From positions 419,317 through 483,316 of the forward strand of contig NZ_JASEEQ010000002.1 of assembly GCF_030019515.1 (NCBI RefSeq): a DNA stretch of 64,000 bases. The letters run 5' to 3'. The translations under genes were made by a program, and so were the position numbers. This stretch comes from Nocardioides sp. (GTDB lineage: Bacteria > Actinomycetota > Actinomycetes > Propionibacteriales > Nocardioidaceae). The notes below the pieces were generated by a model. The model did no database searches, was not told the DNA's origin, and saw only the letters and a program-made list of their open reading frames with translations. Positions 16,590 to 26,260 of the stretch are shown here, piece by piece (within the stretch, counting starts at the first letter, position 1; every line of letters begins with the position of its first letter).

Positions 16590-17303
16590 TCAGCCCGCGG
16601 TCACGAGCGTGCCAATCTTCTCACCCTGCACGACGCGCAGGATGTTGCCCTCCGGCTCCATGCCGAACACGACCATCGGAAGCTTGTTCTCCCCGCACAG
16701 CGCGAACGCCGTCTGGTCCATGATCCGCAGGCCCCGGGCGATGGCCTCGTCGTAGGTGAGGTTGTCGAACTTCGTCGCGCTCGGATCCTGGTGGGGGTCG
16801 GCGGTGTAGACGCCGTCGACGCCGTTCTTGGCCACGAGCACGACGTCGCACCGGCTCTCCAGCGCGCGCTGGACGGCGACGGTGTCGGTGGAGAAGAAGG
16901 GCATGCCCATCCCGGCACCGAAGATCACGACCCGGCCCTTCTCCATGTGCCGGATCGCCCGCCGCGGGATGTAGGGCTCGGCGACCTGGCCCATGGTGAT
17001 GGCCGTCTGCACCCGGGTCTCGACACCCATCTTCTCCAGGAAGTCCTGGAGGGCCAGGCAGTTCATCACGATGCCGAGCATGCCCATGTAGTCCGCTCGG
17101 ACCCGGTCCATGCCGCGCTGCTGGAGCTCGGCGCCGCGGAAGAAGTTGCCACCACCGGTCACGACCGCGATCTGCACCCCGGCGGTCGCGACGGCGGCGA
17201 TCTCCCGGGCGACGGTCTGGACGACGTCGGGGTCGACGCCGACCTTGCCTCCGCCGAACACCTCGCCCGACAGCTTGAGCAGGACGCGCTTGTATCCGGT
17301 CAC
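16590..17303 (-). CDS. pyrH: UMP kinase
   Basis: This 237-residue enzyme phosphorylates UMP to UDP in pyrimidine nucleotide synthesis. [14 protein letters not shown], then [13 protein letters not shown], and [15 protein letters not shown] [13 protein letters not shown] are typical of hexameric bacterial UMP kinases of the amino-acid-kinase fold. The GTG at 17301-17303 has GGAG about 6 nt upstream. A hairpin separates it from tsf. Confidence 0.96.
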   Translation of the reverse strand: MTGYKRVLLKLSGEVFGGGKVGVDPDVVQTVAREIAAVATAGVQIAVVTGGGNFFRGAELQQRGMDRVRADYMGMLGIVMNCLALQDFLEKMGVETRVQTAITMGQVAEPYIPRRAIRHMEKGRVVIFGAGMGMPFFSTDTVAVQRALESRCDVVLVAKNGVDGVYTADPHQDPSATKFDNLTYDEAIARGLRIMDQTAFALCGENKLPMVVFGMEPEGNILRVVQGEKIGTLVTAG

Positions 17304-17335
17304 GGGCGGCTCCTTCGGTGCGCGGGATGCGAGAA

Positions 17336-17375
17336 GGCCGGTCCGATGATCAGGGTCGCTGTCATCGAACCGGCC
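17336..17375. terminator. Hairpin between tsf and pyrH
   Basis: Arms at 17336-17349 and 17362-17375 pair over 14 positions with one mismatch around a 12-nt loop. It begins 35 nt beyond the tsf stop on the transcribed strand. It probably terminates or attenuates rpsB-tsf transcription before pyrH. Confidence 0.6.
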
Positions 17376-17409
17376 TCCTCAGGTGACGTCTGGGCTTGAA
17401 CCTATCCGT

Positions 17410-18222
17410 TCAGGCGCCGACCTCGAAACGGGCGAACCGCTTCACGGTGGTGCCGGCCTCGTCCAGGACGGCCTTGACGGTCTTCTTGCTCTCGGTGACC
17501 GACGGCTGCTCGAGCAGGACGACGTCCTTGAAGAACCCGTTGAGGCGGCCCTCGGTGATCTTGGCGATCGCCTGCTCCGGCTTGCCCTCCTCGCGGGAGG
17601 TCGCCTCGGCGATCTCGCGCTCCTTGGCGACCTTGTCCGCGGGGACCTCCTCGCGGGTGAGGTACTGGGGGCGCATCGCCGCGATCTGCATCGCGGCGCC
17701 GCGGGCACCGGCCTCGGCGCCGTCGTACTCGACGAGGACGCCCACCGCCGGCGGGAGGTCGGCCGCACGCTTGTGCATGTAGGCCACGACCGGACCGTCG
17801 AAGTAGGCCACCCGGCCGAGCTCGATCTTCTCACCGATGGTGATCGCGAGGTTCTCGACGACCTCACCGACGGTCTTGTCGCCGAGCCGCACGGCCTTGA
17901 GCGCCTCCACGTCGCCGGCCTTGGCCTCGTTGGCCGCGTCCGCGATCTGCTGGGCGCTGGCGACGAAGTCGTCGCCCTTCGCGACGAAGTCGGTCTCGCA
18001 GTTGAGCTCGACCAGGGCGCCACCGGAGGTGACCACCAGGCCGGCCGAGGCCTCGCGCTCGGCACCGCGCTCGGCCATCTTCTTGCCCAGCTTGATGCGG
18101 ATCAGCTCGGCGGCCTTCTCGAAGTCGCCCTCGGCCTCCTCGAGCGCCTTCTTGCAGTCCATCATGCCGGCGCCGGTGAGCTCACGCAGCTTCTTGACGT
18201 CGGCGGCGGAGATGTTCGCCAT
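17410..18222 (-). CDS. tsf: Translation elongation factor Ts
   Basis: This 270-residue guanine-nucleotide exchange factor reloads EF-Tu with GTP. The N-terminal UBA-like domain ([19 protein letters not shown]) and the core [14 protein letters not shown] [12 protein letters not shown] segment are diagnostic. The open frame extends upstream through the rpsB tail, but ATG 18222 matches the family N-terminus ([10 protein letters not shown]). It is 58 bp downstream of rpsB and co-transcribed with it. Confidence 0.97.
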   Translation of the reverse strand: MANISAADVKKLRELTGAGMMDCKKALEEAEGDFEKAAELIRIKLGKKMAERGAEREASAGLVVTSGGALVELNCETDFVAKGDDFVASAQQIADAANEAKAGDVEALKAVRLGDKTVGEVVENLAITIGEKIELGRVAYFDGPVVAYMHKRAADLPPAVGVLVEYDGAEAGARGAAMQIAAMRPQYLTREEVPADKVAKEREIAEATSREEGKPEQAIAKITEGRLNGFFKDVVLLEQPSVTESKKTVKAVLDEAGTTVKRFARFEVGA

Positions 18223-18280
18223 GGTCCTTCTTCCTCGAAGTATCGGCAGGTTGTCGGGTACGGCGGTCGGCCGGGGCCGA

Positions 18281-19270
18281 TCAGGCCTCGGCGTCGGCGG
18301 CCGGCTGCTCGGTGGCAGCCTCAGGGGCCTCAGGAGCCTCGCTGGCCTCAGGAGCCTCGGTCGCAGTCTCGCTGGCCTCGGGGGCCGCTGCGACCTCGCT
18401 GGCCTCGGCGGCCTCGCTGGCCGCACCGGTCGACTCGGCCGCGGGGGTCTCCCCGGCGGCCGCGCCGCCGGTGGCCTCGACGGCGGCCTGCTCGGCCTCG
18501 CCGCCCAGCAGCTCGCGCTCCCACTCGGCCAGCGGCTCCTCGGCGCCCACGGCCTCGACGCCCTCGCCGGCCTTCACGCCCGAGCGGGCGATGAGGCCCT
18601 CGGCCACGGCGTCGGCGACCACGCGGGTCAGCAGGCCCACGGCGCGGATCGCGTCGTCGTTGCCGGGGATCGGGAAGTCGACCACGTCGGGGTCGCAGTT
18701 GGAGTCCAGGATGCCGATGATCGGGATGCGCAGCTTGCGCGCCTCCTCGACGGCCAGGTGCTCCTTGTTGGTGTCGACGATCCACACGGCGGACGGGGTG
18801 CGCGTCATCTCGCGGATGCCGCCGAGCGACTTGTTCAGCTTGTCGCGCTCGCGGCGCATCTGCAGCAGCTCCTTCTTGGTGCGGCTGCTGCCGGCCACGT
18901 CCTCGAAGTCGATCTCGTCGAGCTCCTTGAGGCGGTTGATCCGCTGGTGCACCGTCTGGAAGTTGGTGAGCATGCCGCCGAGCCAACGCTGGTTGACGTA
19001 GGGCATGCCGACGCGGGTCGCCTGCTCGGCGATCGCCTCCTGCGCCTGCTTCTTGGTGCCGACGAACATGATCGTGCCGCCCTTGGCGACCGTCTCCTTG
19101 ACGAAGGCGTACGAGCGGTCGATGTAGGCCAGCGACTGCTGCAGGTCGATGATGTAGATGCCGTTGCGCTCGGTCATGATGAAGCGCTTCATCTTCGGGT
19201 TCCAGCGACGGGTCTGGTGTCCGAAGTGCACGCCGCTCTCGAGAAGCTGGCGCATGGTCACGACTGCCAT
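18281..19270 (-). CDS. rpsB: 30S ribosomal protein S2 with long acidic tail
   Basis: The first 240 or so residues are a standard S2 ([49 protein letters not shown]). About 85 extra residues follow, rich in Ala, Glu, Ser and Pro with [12 protein letters not shown] repeats; total 329 residues against about 240-280 usually. The tail is probably disordered. ATG 19268-19270 is used because AGGAG lies 7 nt upstream; the frame is open for nine more codons. Confidence 0.96.
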   Translation of the reverse strand: MAVVTMRQLLESGVHFGHQTRRWNPKMKRFIMTERNGIYIIDLQQSLAYIDRSYAFVKETVAKGGTIMFVGTKKQAQEAIAEQATRVGMPYVNQRWLGGMLTNFQTVHQRINRLKELDEIDFEDVAGSSRTKKELLQMRRERDKLNKSLGGIREMTRTPSAVWIVDTNKEHLAVEEARKLRIPIIGILDSNCDPDVVDFPIPGNDDAIRAVGLLTRVVADAVAEGLIARSGVKAGEGVEAVGAEEPLAEWERELLGGEAEQAAVEATGGAAAGETPAAESTGAASEAAEASEVAAAPEASETATEAPEASEAPEAPEAATEQPAADAEA

Positions 19271-19676
19271 GTGTATCTCCTGTTGTGTCGGGCCCACCGT
19301 CGTTGGCGCCCGGCCTTCGAGCAGGCCGGACCGGGGCGGACCCAGTCGTAGTTTTCAGTTGCTGCACCCGACGGGTGTCGGCTGCCCTGACGCCGCGCGC
19401 GACCCGACCGTCCGGTCGCCCGGACGGACTGAGGGTCGTCGCCCACGGGTGGTCGGGACCTCGGAGTTCCAGGGCCCGTCGCGGTCTGCGAGCGTGCGAA
19501 GTCAATCCACAAGGATTGCGTCGACCAGAGTAGTCGACGCCGGGTCGGAGCCGCCAATCCTGGGGCCGGCCCGGAACGGGCCCAGCGAGCGTGCACAGGA
19601 CGGCCTCCGACCGGGTCGTCCCCAGGATGCCACCGGTGTGTCGCGGCGAGGTCGTTCGGACGCGCAGGGTCGGTGC
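19271..19676. other. 406-bp divergent intergenic region of rpsB and the M23 gene
   Basis: No gene is visible in this stretch. It must hold the rpsB promoter on the minus strand and the leader of a major ribosomal operon, and possibly the M23-peptidase promoter. Two nested palindromes lie at 19503-19540 and a short CACCC/GGGTG hairpin near 19367. No promoter hexamer pair was convincing: a TTGGCG and TACTCT pair on the minus strand has a long 19-nt spacer. Confidence 0.5.
19503..19540. repeat. Two adjoining inverted repeats upstream of rpsB
   Basis: CAATCC (19503-19508) and GGATTG (19513-19518) flank ACAA. GCGTCGAC (19518-19525) and GTCGACGC (19533-19540) flank a 7-nt spacer and share one base with the first repeat. 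They could be operators or transcript hairpins. Confidence 0.5.
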
Positions 19677-20291
19677 ATGGCCAGCCGACCCCCCGCTCCG
19701 CGCGGCCCCGCCCTCGTGCTGGGGCTGCTGCTGATCCTGCTCACCGTGCCGCCGGCCGCGGCGGGTGGCGCCGACCCGGTCGGCGTCTGGCCGCTGGCGC
19801 CCACGCCGGAGGTCGTCGCGGGCTTCGATCCGCCGAGCGACCCGTGGGTTGCCGGACACCGCGGGGTCGACCTGCTCGGCTCGCCGGGCCGGCCGGTCCG
19901 GGCCGCGCTGCCGGGTCGGGTCACCTGGGCGGGGATGCTGGCCGGACGGGGGGTCGTGGTCGTGGACCACGGCGTGACCCGCACCACCTACGAGCCCGTG
20001 GACCCCTCGGTCGACGTCGGTGCGATCGTCGCCGCCGGGGACCGGATCGGACGCCTGGCGCTCGTGGGGTCGCACTGCCCGCCGCGGGCGTGCCTGCACT
20101 GGGGCTGGCTACGCGGCGACACGTACCTCGACCCGCTGCGTCTCGTCGGCGCCGGGCCGGTGCGGCTGTTGCCGCTCTGGCGCGACGAGCCGGCCGAGCG
20201 CGGCGCCGCCCCGGCGGTGTGGCGGCCACCCCTGCTGCCCTACGCCGGCTGGGTCGCACCGCTGGCGCTGTGGGGTTCGACGATCCGCTGA
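19677..20291 (+). CDS. Secreted M23-fold peptidase-like protein, catalytic His replaced
   Basis: This 204-residue protein has a signal peptide (residues 1-28) and then a LytM/M23 lysostaphin-like domain. HRGVD gives zinc ligands His61 and Asp65. LHWG gives the third ligand His141. The catalytic His of the usual HxH is Cys139, and the YAHL histidine is replaced (YEPV). It may therefore be an inactive cell-wall binding or regulatory protein, or use altered catalysis. A C-terminal hydrophobic stretch is near 190-200. ATG 19677 has AGGG about 9 nt upstream. Confidence 0.8.
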   Translation: MASRPPAPRGPALVLGLLLILLTVPPAAAGGADPVGVWPLAPTPEVVAGFDPPSDPWVAGHRGVDLLGSPGRPVRAALPGRVTWAGMLAGRGVVVVDHGVTRTTYEPVDPSVDVGAIVAAGDRIGRLALVGSHCPPRACLHWGWLRGDTYLDPLRLVGAGPVRLLPLWRDEPAERGAAPAVWRPPLLPYAGWVAPLALWGSTIR

Positions 20292-20311
20292 ACCCACCAT
20301 CAACGGCTCCG

Positions 20312-20330
20312 CTGACGCGTCTCCCGTCAG
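20312..20330. terminator. Weak hairpin at the xerC stop
   Basis: CTGACG (20312-20317) pairs with CGTCAG (20325-20330) around 7 nt, and the second arm contains the xerC stop. It may serve the convergent M23 and xerC genes. Confidence 0.35.
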
Positions 20331-21265
20331 GCCCGCGGGTGCGCCTGCTGGTAGGCCCGCCGGAGCCGCTCGGTGCTGACGTGTGTGTAGATCTGGGTGG
20401 TCGCCAACGACGCGTGACCGAGCAGCTCCTGCACCGACCGCAGGTCGGCGCCGCCCTCGAGCAGGTGCGTGGCAGCGGTGTGCCGCAGTCCGTGCGGCCC
20501 GATGTCGGGCGCACCCGGGACGTCGGCGATCCGTCGGTGCACGACGGTGCGCACCGCCCGCTGGTCGATGCGCCCGCCGCGGGCGCCCAGGAAGAGTGCG
20601 GCGCCGCTGCCCTCGAGCGCGAGCAGGGGCCGACCGTGCTTGAGCCAGAAGTCCACGGCGCGGGCGGCCGGGCGCCCGAACGGCACCGTCCGCTCCTTGC
20701 GGCCCTTGCCGAGCACCCGGACCACGTTGCGCTCGCGGTCCAGGTCGTCGACGTCGAGGCCGACGAGCTCGCCCACGCGGATGCCCGTCGCGTAGAGGAG
20801 CTCGAGCATCGCGACGTCGCGCAGCCCGACCGGGCTCCCGTCGTCGGCGTGCTCGGCCGCCGAGCGGACCAGCTCGGCCGCCTCGTCGGTGCGCAGCACC
20901 GGAGGCAGCGTCCGGTGCGCCTTCGGAGCACCCAGGCTCGCGCCGGCATCCAGGGCGGTCCGGCCGGTGCGTGCCAGCCAGGCGGTGAAGACGCGCGCCG
21001 CGGTCGCGCGGCGCGCGAGCGTGGTTCGCGAGCGACCCATGCTCTGCTGCTTGGCCAGCCAGCTGCGCAGGGTCCGGAGGTCGAGGTCGCCGGGGTCGGT
21101 CCGGCCGAGCCGGGCCGCGTGGTCCAGGAGCCCGGCCACGTCACCGATGTAGGCACGCACCGTGTGCGCGGTCAGGTCCCGCTCGACCGCGAGGTGCCGC
21201 TCGTAGTCGCCGAGCGCCCGAGCCATCGCCTCGGGCAGCTGCGCGGACGTCTCCTCGTCGCTCAC
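20327..21265 (-). CDS. xerC: Tyrosine recombinase XerC
   Basis: This 312-residue recombinase resolves chromosome dimers at dif with XerD. The SAM-like N-terminal domain (residues 15-105) is followed by the catalytic core with Arg163, Lys187, His258, Arg261, His284 and Tyr293. Position next to dprA, comM and yraN, not next to an integrase-type module, argues for housekeeping XerC rather than a phage integrase. GTG 21265 is 6 nt from TAGACT, so it has its own promoter separate from dprA. Confidence 0.94.
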   Translation of the reverse strand: MSDEETSAQLPEAMARALGDYERHLAVERDLTAHTVRAYIGDVAGLLDHAARLGRTDPGDLDLRTLRSWLAKQQSMGRSRTTLARRATAARVFTAWLARTGRTALDAGASLGAPKAHRTLPPVLRTDEAAELVRSAAEHADDGSPVGLRDVAMLELLYATGIRVGELVGLDVDDLDRERNVVRVLGKGRKERTVPFGRPAARAVDFWLKHGRPLLALEGSGAALFLGARGGRIDQRAVRTVVHRRIADVPGAPDIGPHGLRHTAATHLLEGGADLRSVQELLGHASLATTQIYTHVSTERLRRAYQQAHPRA

Positions 21266-21271
21266 GTCCCG

Positions 21272-21277
21272 AGTCTA
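21272..21277 (-). promoter_or_regulatory. -10-like TAGACT, leaderless start of xerC
   Basis: TAGACT on the minus strand is 6 nt before GTG 21265 and overlaps the short gap after the dprA stop. Confidence 0.45.
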
Positions 21278-21293
21278 GGAACTCCGGTCAGGA

Positions 21294-22433
21294 CTACTCG
21301 CGAGCCAGCGCGGCGAGCCGCCAACCACCACCGGGGGCACGCTCGGCCAGGTGCCGCTCGGCGAGCGCGGCCAGCACCGTGCGGGCCTCGGCGAGGCCCA
21401 GGCCGGCTGTGCGGGCGATCGAGGCCTCGGGCGCGGCCTGGACCACCGGGACCGCGTCGAGCACCTGCCGCTGGCGGGTGGTGAGCTGGTCCCGGGAACG
21501 GACCGGGCCGCGTGGCTCGGCGACGAGGTGCTCGCCCGCGGCGCCGACGACCTCGAGCACGTCGGCGCCCGAGGTGACCAGGACGGCGGCCTGGGAGCGG
21601 ATCAGGTGGTGCACACCCTCCGACGGCGCGCTGGTCACGGGTCCGGGCACGCCGAGCACGTGCCGGTTGAGCCGCGTCGCCCAGTTGGCCGTGTTGAGCG
21701 CACCGCTGCGGGCGGCGGCCTCCACGACGACGGTGCCCACGGTCAGGGCGGCGATGACCCGGTTGCGCGCCAGGAAGCGGAGCTGGGTCGGCGACCACCC
21801 CGGCAGCGCCTCGGACACGACCGCACCGTGGGCCGCGATGTACTCGATCAGCTCGCGGTGCGCGGTCGGGTAGAACCGGTCGGCGCCGCACGCGAGCACC
21901 GCCACCGTCGAGCCGCCGCCGGCGAGGGCCCCGCGGTGTCCGGCCTGGTCGATACCGAAGGCCGCGCCGGAGACGATCGGGCGGCCCGTTGCGGCGATCG
22001 CCGACGCGAGGTCGGCGGCCACGTCGGCGCCGTAGGTCGTTGCGGACCGGGAGCCCACGACCGCGACCGAGCCCACGAGCTGGTCGAGCCGGGCGGGACC
22101 GCGCACCCACAGGCCGATGGGGACGCCGCCGCGCCTCTGCAGCGGGGCCGCCGTGGCCAGGTCGTCGAGCTGGACCGGCCACTCGGGGTCGCCCGGGACC
22201 ACGAAGCGCAGCCCCCGGTCCGCGGCCCGGGCCAGGGTCTGCTCCGGGTCCGCTGCGGACCGTCGCGCGTCGGGGTCGGTCTGGAGCTCCTCGATCGTGT
22301 GCCCGCTGAGCAGCAGCTCGTGGACCACGGCCGCCCCGAGCCGGGTGACGGAGTCGAGCAGCCGCGGGTCCCCGGGCTCGCCGAGCGCCGACAACGCCAC
22401 CCGGTGCAGCCGGTCGTCGTCGGGCCCGGTCAT
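21294..22433 (-). CDS. dprA: DNA-processing protein DprA (DNA-uptake/recombination mediator)
   Basis: This 379-residue protein has the Rossmann-like DprA core: VGSVAVVGSRSATTYG, VSGAAFGIDQAGHRGAL, TVAVLACGADRFYP, and FLARNRVIAALT. It binds incoming single-stranded DNA and loads RecA; in actinobacteria without known competence its role is open. A short winged-helix C-terminus follows (about 310-379). ATG 22433 overlaps the comM stop as ATGA; the frame upstream lies within comM and is not homologous. Confidence 0.94.
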   Translation of the reverse strand: MTGPDDDRLHRVALSALGEPGDPRLLDSVTRLGAAVVHELLLSGHTIEELQTDPDARRSAADPEQTLARAADRGLRFVVPGDPEWPVQLDDLATAAPLQRRGGVPIGLWVRGPARLDQLVGSVAVVGSRSATTYGADVAADLASAIAATGRPIVSGAAFGIDQAGHRGALAGGGSTVAVLACGADRFYPTAHRELIEYIAAHGAVVSEALPGWSPTQLRFLARNRVIAALTVGTVVVEAAARSGALNTANWATRLNRHVLGVPGPVTSAPSEGVHHLIRSQAAVLVTSGADVLEVVGAAGEHLVAEPRGPVRSRDQLTTRQRQVLDAVPVVQAAPEASIARTAGLGLAEARTVLAALAERHLAERAPGGGWRLAALARE

Positions 22434-24016
22434 CCGACCCGCTCCAGCATCGAGAGCAGCAGGGGATCGCCGGTGCGCAGGCGCAGCGCGGTGTCGACCT
22501 CGTCGAGCCCCGGCCGATCGAGGTGCCGCAGGTCGGCGACCGTCCACGCGAGCCGATGCACCCGGGTGGCGCCGCGGCGGCTCAGCCGACCGCTGTAGAG
22601 CTGGTCGTCGACCAGCCGCTGGCCGCCCTTGGTCAGCGGCCAGCGGTCCCGCAGCACGGGGCCCGGTGCGTGGCCGTTGAGGCGCCAGCTCTCCTCGGCG
22701 TACCGCTCGGCCTGGCGGGCGCGGGCCGCCTCCACCCGCCGGCGCACCTGGGCGGTCGACTCCGGAGGCACGACATCGGCGAGGGCGTCGCGCCTCCGCA
22801 ACGGCGGCAGGTGCCGGACGATGTCGACCCGGTCCGTCACCGGCCCGGTGACCTTGCTGCGGTAGGTGCGGCGCTGCACCTCCCGGCAGGTGCAGCGGTT
22901 GATCCGGACGTCCCCGCTGAAGTCACCGCAGGGGCACGGGTTGGCCGCGAGGACGACCATGCCGCGCGCCGGCAGCGTCACCGACTCGTCGCGCCGCGCG
23001 ACTGTGACGTCGCCGTTCTCGAGCGGCTGGCGGAGCGCCTCGATCACGTCGGAGTGGAAGAGCGGGAACTCGTCCAGGAACAGCACCCCGGAGTGGGCCT
23101 TGCTGACCTCGCCGGGGCGGACCACGCCGAGCCCGCCGCCGATCAGGCTGGCCTTGCTGGCGTCGTGGTGCGGCGCCGAGAACGGCGGCCTGGTCGGGAA
23201 GCCGAGGGCCGGGTCGAGGATGCCGGCCAGCGAGTGGATGGCGCTCAGCTCGACCGACTCGGCATGGGTCAGGTCGGGCAGGATGCCGGGGATCCGCTCG
23301 GCGAGGCTGGTCTTGCCGCACCCCTTCGGGCCGGACATCAGCAGGTGGTGCCCGCCGGCGGCCGCCACCTCGACCGCGTAGCGGGCGTCGTCGACGCCGA
23401 TCAGGTCGGCCAGGTCGAGCTCGTCGAGCCGCTCCTGGCCGCGCCAGGCGAGCAGCTGGGCGCCGGACATCGGGGCCACCGGCGGTGCGTCGGGCACCTC
23501 CTCGTCGCGCAGCACCGCGACCACCTGGCCCAGCGAGCGCACGCCGATCACGCTCAGGTCGGGCACCATGGCGGCCTCGGCGACCTGCGGCTCGGGCACG
23601 AACACGGCCCGGATGCCGCGCGCGGCGGCCGCCAGGGCCATCGGCAGCACCCCCGCCGCGGAGCGCAGGTTGCCGTCCAGGGTGAGCTCCCCGATGAACG
23701 CCGTGCCGGCCAGCGACGGCGCCGGCACGCTGCCGGCGGCCGCGAGGACGGAGATCGCGATGGCCAGGTCGAAGTGGGTCCCGCTCTTGGCCAGGTCGGC
23801 CGGCGAGAGCAGGATCGTGATCCGTCGGGTGGCGGGCCAGTCCAGGTCGCTGTTGATGATCGCCATCCGGCACCGGTCGCGGGACTCGTTGATCATCGTG
23901 TCCGCCCGGCCCACCATCGTCACGCCGACCTGGCCCGGGGAGACGTCGGACTGGACGTCGACGAGATGGCCGACGGCGCCGTGCAGGGAGACGGTGTGGG
24001 CGGTCGCGAAGGGCAT
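22430..24016 (-). CDS. comM: ComM/YifB-family AAA+ ATPase (Mg-chelatase-like helicase)
   Basis: This 528-residue protein has an N-terminal Lon-substrate-like domain (SVSLHGAVGHLVDVQSDVS-type start, ITILLSPADLAKSGTHFDLAIA). An AAA+ module follows with Walker A GPKGCGKTS, Walker B VLFLDEF and a C-terminal zinc-like Cys cluster (NPCPCGDF, RCTC). ComM promotes branch migration during natural transformation. ATG 24016 overlaps the yraN stop by one base; it lies in a yraN-comM-dprA operon, a conserved order. Confidence 0.93.
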   Translation of the reverse strand: MPFATAHTVSLHGAVGHLVDVQSDVSPGQVGVTMVGRADTMINESRDRCRMAIINSDLDWPATRRITILLSPADLAKSGTHFDLAIAISVLAAAGSVPAPSLAGTAFIGELTLDGNLRSAAGVLPMALAAAARGIRAVFVPEPQVAEAAMVPDLSVIGVRSLGQVVAVLRDEEVPDAPPVAPMSGAQLLAWRGQERLDELDLADLIGVDDARYAVEVAAAGGHHLLMSGPKGCGKTSLAERIPGILPDLTHAESVELSAIHSLAGILDPALGFPTRPPFSAPHHDASKASLIGGGLGVVRPGEVSKAHSGVLFLDEFPLFHSDVIEALRQPLENGDVTVARRDESVTLPARGMVVLAANPCPCGDFSGDVRINRCTCREVQRRTYRSKVTGPVTDRVDIVRHLPPLRRRDALADVVPPESTAQVRRRVEAARARQAERYAEESWRLNGHAPGPVLRDRWPLTKGGQRLVDDQLYSGRLSRRGATRVHRLAWTVADLRHLDRPGLDEVDTALRLRTGDPLLLSMLERVG

Positions 24017-24390
24017 CAGCCGATCCCCCGGACGTGGTCGACGATCGATGACCCGCGCCGTGGCCGGACGATGCCGACCAGGTCGATCCGGATGTCCCGC
24101 ACCGCGACGCCGCGGTCCTGGACCCAGCGCGTGGCCAGCCGGCGCAGCCGGGCGACCTTGATGTCGGTGACCGCCTCGTGCGGGGTGCCGTAGCGCAGGC
24201 TGCTGCGGGTCTTCACCTCGCAGACGACCAGGACGTCGCCGTCGCGCAGGACCAGGTCGATCTCGCCCGCTTCGCACCGCCAGTTGCGGTCGAGCAGGAC
24301 CATGCCCTGCCCGACCAGGTGCCGCGCGGCGAGGGTCTCGCCGTACGCGCCCAGAGCCTGCTTGATCGCGGCTGCAGCCGAACTCGTCAT
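24016..24390 (-). CDS. yraN: YraN/UPF0102 endonuclease-fold protein
   Basis: This 124-residue protein has the restriction-endonuclease-like YraN core GEIDLVLRDGDVLVVCEVKTR, with the GEIDLV and EVKTR acidic/lysine motif. Its biochemical role is not settled. ATG 24388-24390 has AGGAGGT about 8 nt upstream, which rules out the longer open frame. It is the first gene of yraN-comM-dprA. Confidence 0.93.
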   Translation of the reverse strand: MTSSAAAAIKQALGAYGETLAARHLVGQGMVLLDRNWRCEAGEIDLVLRDGDVLVVCEVKTRSSLRYGTPHEAVTDIKVARLRRLATRWVQDRGVAVRDIRIDLVGIVRPRRGSSIVDHVRGIG

Positions 24391-24538
24391 GTTCTCGACC
24401 TCCTGCGCAGGAGCCTCCCCGGCCGCACGGACGGCACGGCGACGCGAGCACCGGCCCTGTGGACCACCGTGGCCGGAGGCGCGCTGTGGACGCCGGGCGG
24501 CCCGACCGGCGTCGCTCAGGCCCCCAGGCAGCAGGCGG

Positions 24539-26260
24539 TCAGCCGCGCAGGGCGACGTCCCCACAGGACGGGCGCGGCACGGCGAACAGGTCGGCGCCGG
24601 CGATGCGGGCGCCGGCGAGCTTCGCCAGCGGGCCGGCGAGCGCGGTGTTGAACTGTCCGACCGTCACGTTGGCGGCGACCGTCGCCGTCGCGAGCACCGA
24701 GTTCACCGCGGCCTGGACCGTCGGGTAGGCCGAGAGCTTCGCGGTCGTGGTGACGCCCGCGAGCGTGACCTCGACGTCGGCGTCCGGGTCCGCGGTCGGA
24801 GTCGCCAGGCTCGCGAGGACCACGCCGGACGCGAACGACTTGGCGGTGTCGTAGTCGTCGGGCGGGTGCCGGAACGGGACCGTGGTCGCCGGGACCGCGC
24901 TCGGACCGCGGGACGTGGTCGTCGGGGTGGTCACGTCCACCTTCACCGTCGCCAGACCGACGTCCACGGTCGCGGTGACCCGCACGCTGGCGGTCAGCGA
25001 GACGCTCGAGGCGAGCGCGGAGCTGACCTGGACGTCGATGCCCTCGGCGTTCGTGACCGCGGTCGCGTCGCCGCAGACGACGTCGGTCAGCAGGCCGTCG
25101 GCGCCGGCGAGGACCAGGCTGGAGGTCACGGTGGTCCTGGCGGTGAACTGGGCGAGCAGCAGCTCGACCGGGATGTCCGCGAGGGTCCCGCTCACCGCCG
25201 CCGAGGCCTGCGCGCTCTGGGCCTCGGCCACCCCCTCGGCTCCGCACGCGAGGGTGGGCTGGTTGCCGACGGTCAGCGTGCTGCTCGAGACCGTCCCGAG
25301 GCTGGGCAGCAGCAGCCCGAGTCCCGGCATGGTCAGCACGTGGCTGCCGTTGGCGGCGAACGCGGCGGCCGTGAGGAGGTCGAGCACGTTGAGCGACGCG
25401 CCCAGGGCGGCGGAGTCGCCGGTCGCGATGCTCAGCAGGTCGGCGAACCCGATCGTCGTCGGCCCGACGGCGTTGACGGCGACCGCCTGCAGCGCCGAGA
25501 CGGCGACCGCGTCGCCCCCGTGGTTCTGCAGGGCGGTCGCGGTCGCGGTGAGCAGGTTCGCCACCGTCAGCCCGTCCAGCGCCATCAGCTCGTCGAAGGT
25601 CCCGACGGCCAGCGAGTCGACGCCGACCAGGTCCAGGACGCCTACCCCGGCGGCGGCGAGTGCCTGGTACGACGCCAGGCTGAGGTCGACCGAGGTCCCG
25701 AGCAGCCCCGTGAGCAGCGTGTTGAGCAGGGTCGCGTCCTCGGTGCTCACCCCGGCGGCGTACGAGCCGAGCCGGAAGCAGGCCGACGGGCTCGGCTGGG
25801 CGACCGCGGCCCGCACGGCGCCGCCGGAGCCGGTGGCGAACGCGAAGTCGACCGAGCCCTCGGCCTGGACCCACACGGCGTCGGGCGTCTCGGCCCCGCT
25901 GTAGGCCTTGATCGTGCCGGCCGCCGTCTCGAGGAGGCCGGTGGCGGCGTCGAGGTGGACCAGCTTGTAGGTGACGACCGGCGGGTCGCCGAGGGTGTCC
26001 CCGTTGCGCGCGACGCTGCGCGCCAGCTCGGTCGCGATCGTGGGGAAGCCGTTGTAGCCGGCCTCGATCTGGGCGGCGGTGCGGCCGTTCACCAGGCGGG
26101 ACAGGTCGAGGGCGACGACGTCGGCGAGAGCCTGCATGTCCCGGCGCACGACACGCTGCATCCCCAGGTCGACGGCGAAGGCCGCCATCGCGATCAGGAG
26201 GGTGAGCGTGACCGCGACGAACGGGACGACCGCCCCCCGCTCGTCGCGCCGGCGCCTCAT
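24539..26260 (-). CDS. TadG-like protein with N-terminal membrane anchor
   Basis: This 573-residue protein begins with RDERGAVVPFVAVTLTLLIAMAAFAVDLG, the Flp-pilus TadE/TadG-like N-terminal segment, so it is anchored by one helix. The remainder is Ala/Val/Thr/Leu-rich, with paired Cys residues suggesting disulfides and an extracellular location. No von Willebrand domain is evident. ATG 26258-26260 overlaps the tadE-like stop (ATGA). The 148-bp gap from 24391 to 24538 holds the yraN leader and no other gene. No tad motor genes are nearby. Confidence 0.8.
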   Translation of the reverse strand: MRRRRDERGAVVPFVAVTLTLLIAMAAFAVDLGMQRVVRRDMQALADVVALDLSRLVNGRTAAQIEAGYNGFPTIATELARSVARNGDTLGDPPVVTYKLVHLDAATGLLETAAGTIKAYSGAETPDAVWVQAEGSVDFAFATGSGGAVRAAVAQPSPSACFRLGSYAAGVSTEDATLLNTLLTGLLGTSVDLSLASYQALAAAGVGVLDLVGVDSLAVGTFDELMALDGLTVANLLTATATALQNHGGDAVAVSALQAVAVNAVGPTTIGFADLLSIATGDSAALGASLNVLDLLTAAAFAANGSHVLTMPGLGLLLPSLGTVSSSTLTVGNQPTLACGAEGVAEAQSAQASAAVSGTLADIPVELLLAQFTARTTVTSSLVLAGADGLLTDVVCGDATAVTNAEGIDVQVSSALASSVSLTASVRVTATVDVGLATVKVDVTTPTTTSRGPSAVPATTVPFRHPPDDYDTAKSFASGVVLASLATPTADPDADVEVTLAGVTTTAKLSAYPTVQAAVNSVLATATVAANVTVGQFNTALAGPLAKLAGARIAGADLFAVPRPSCGDVALRG

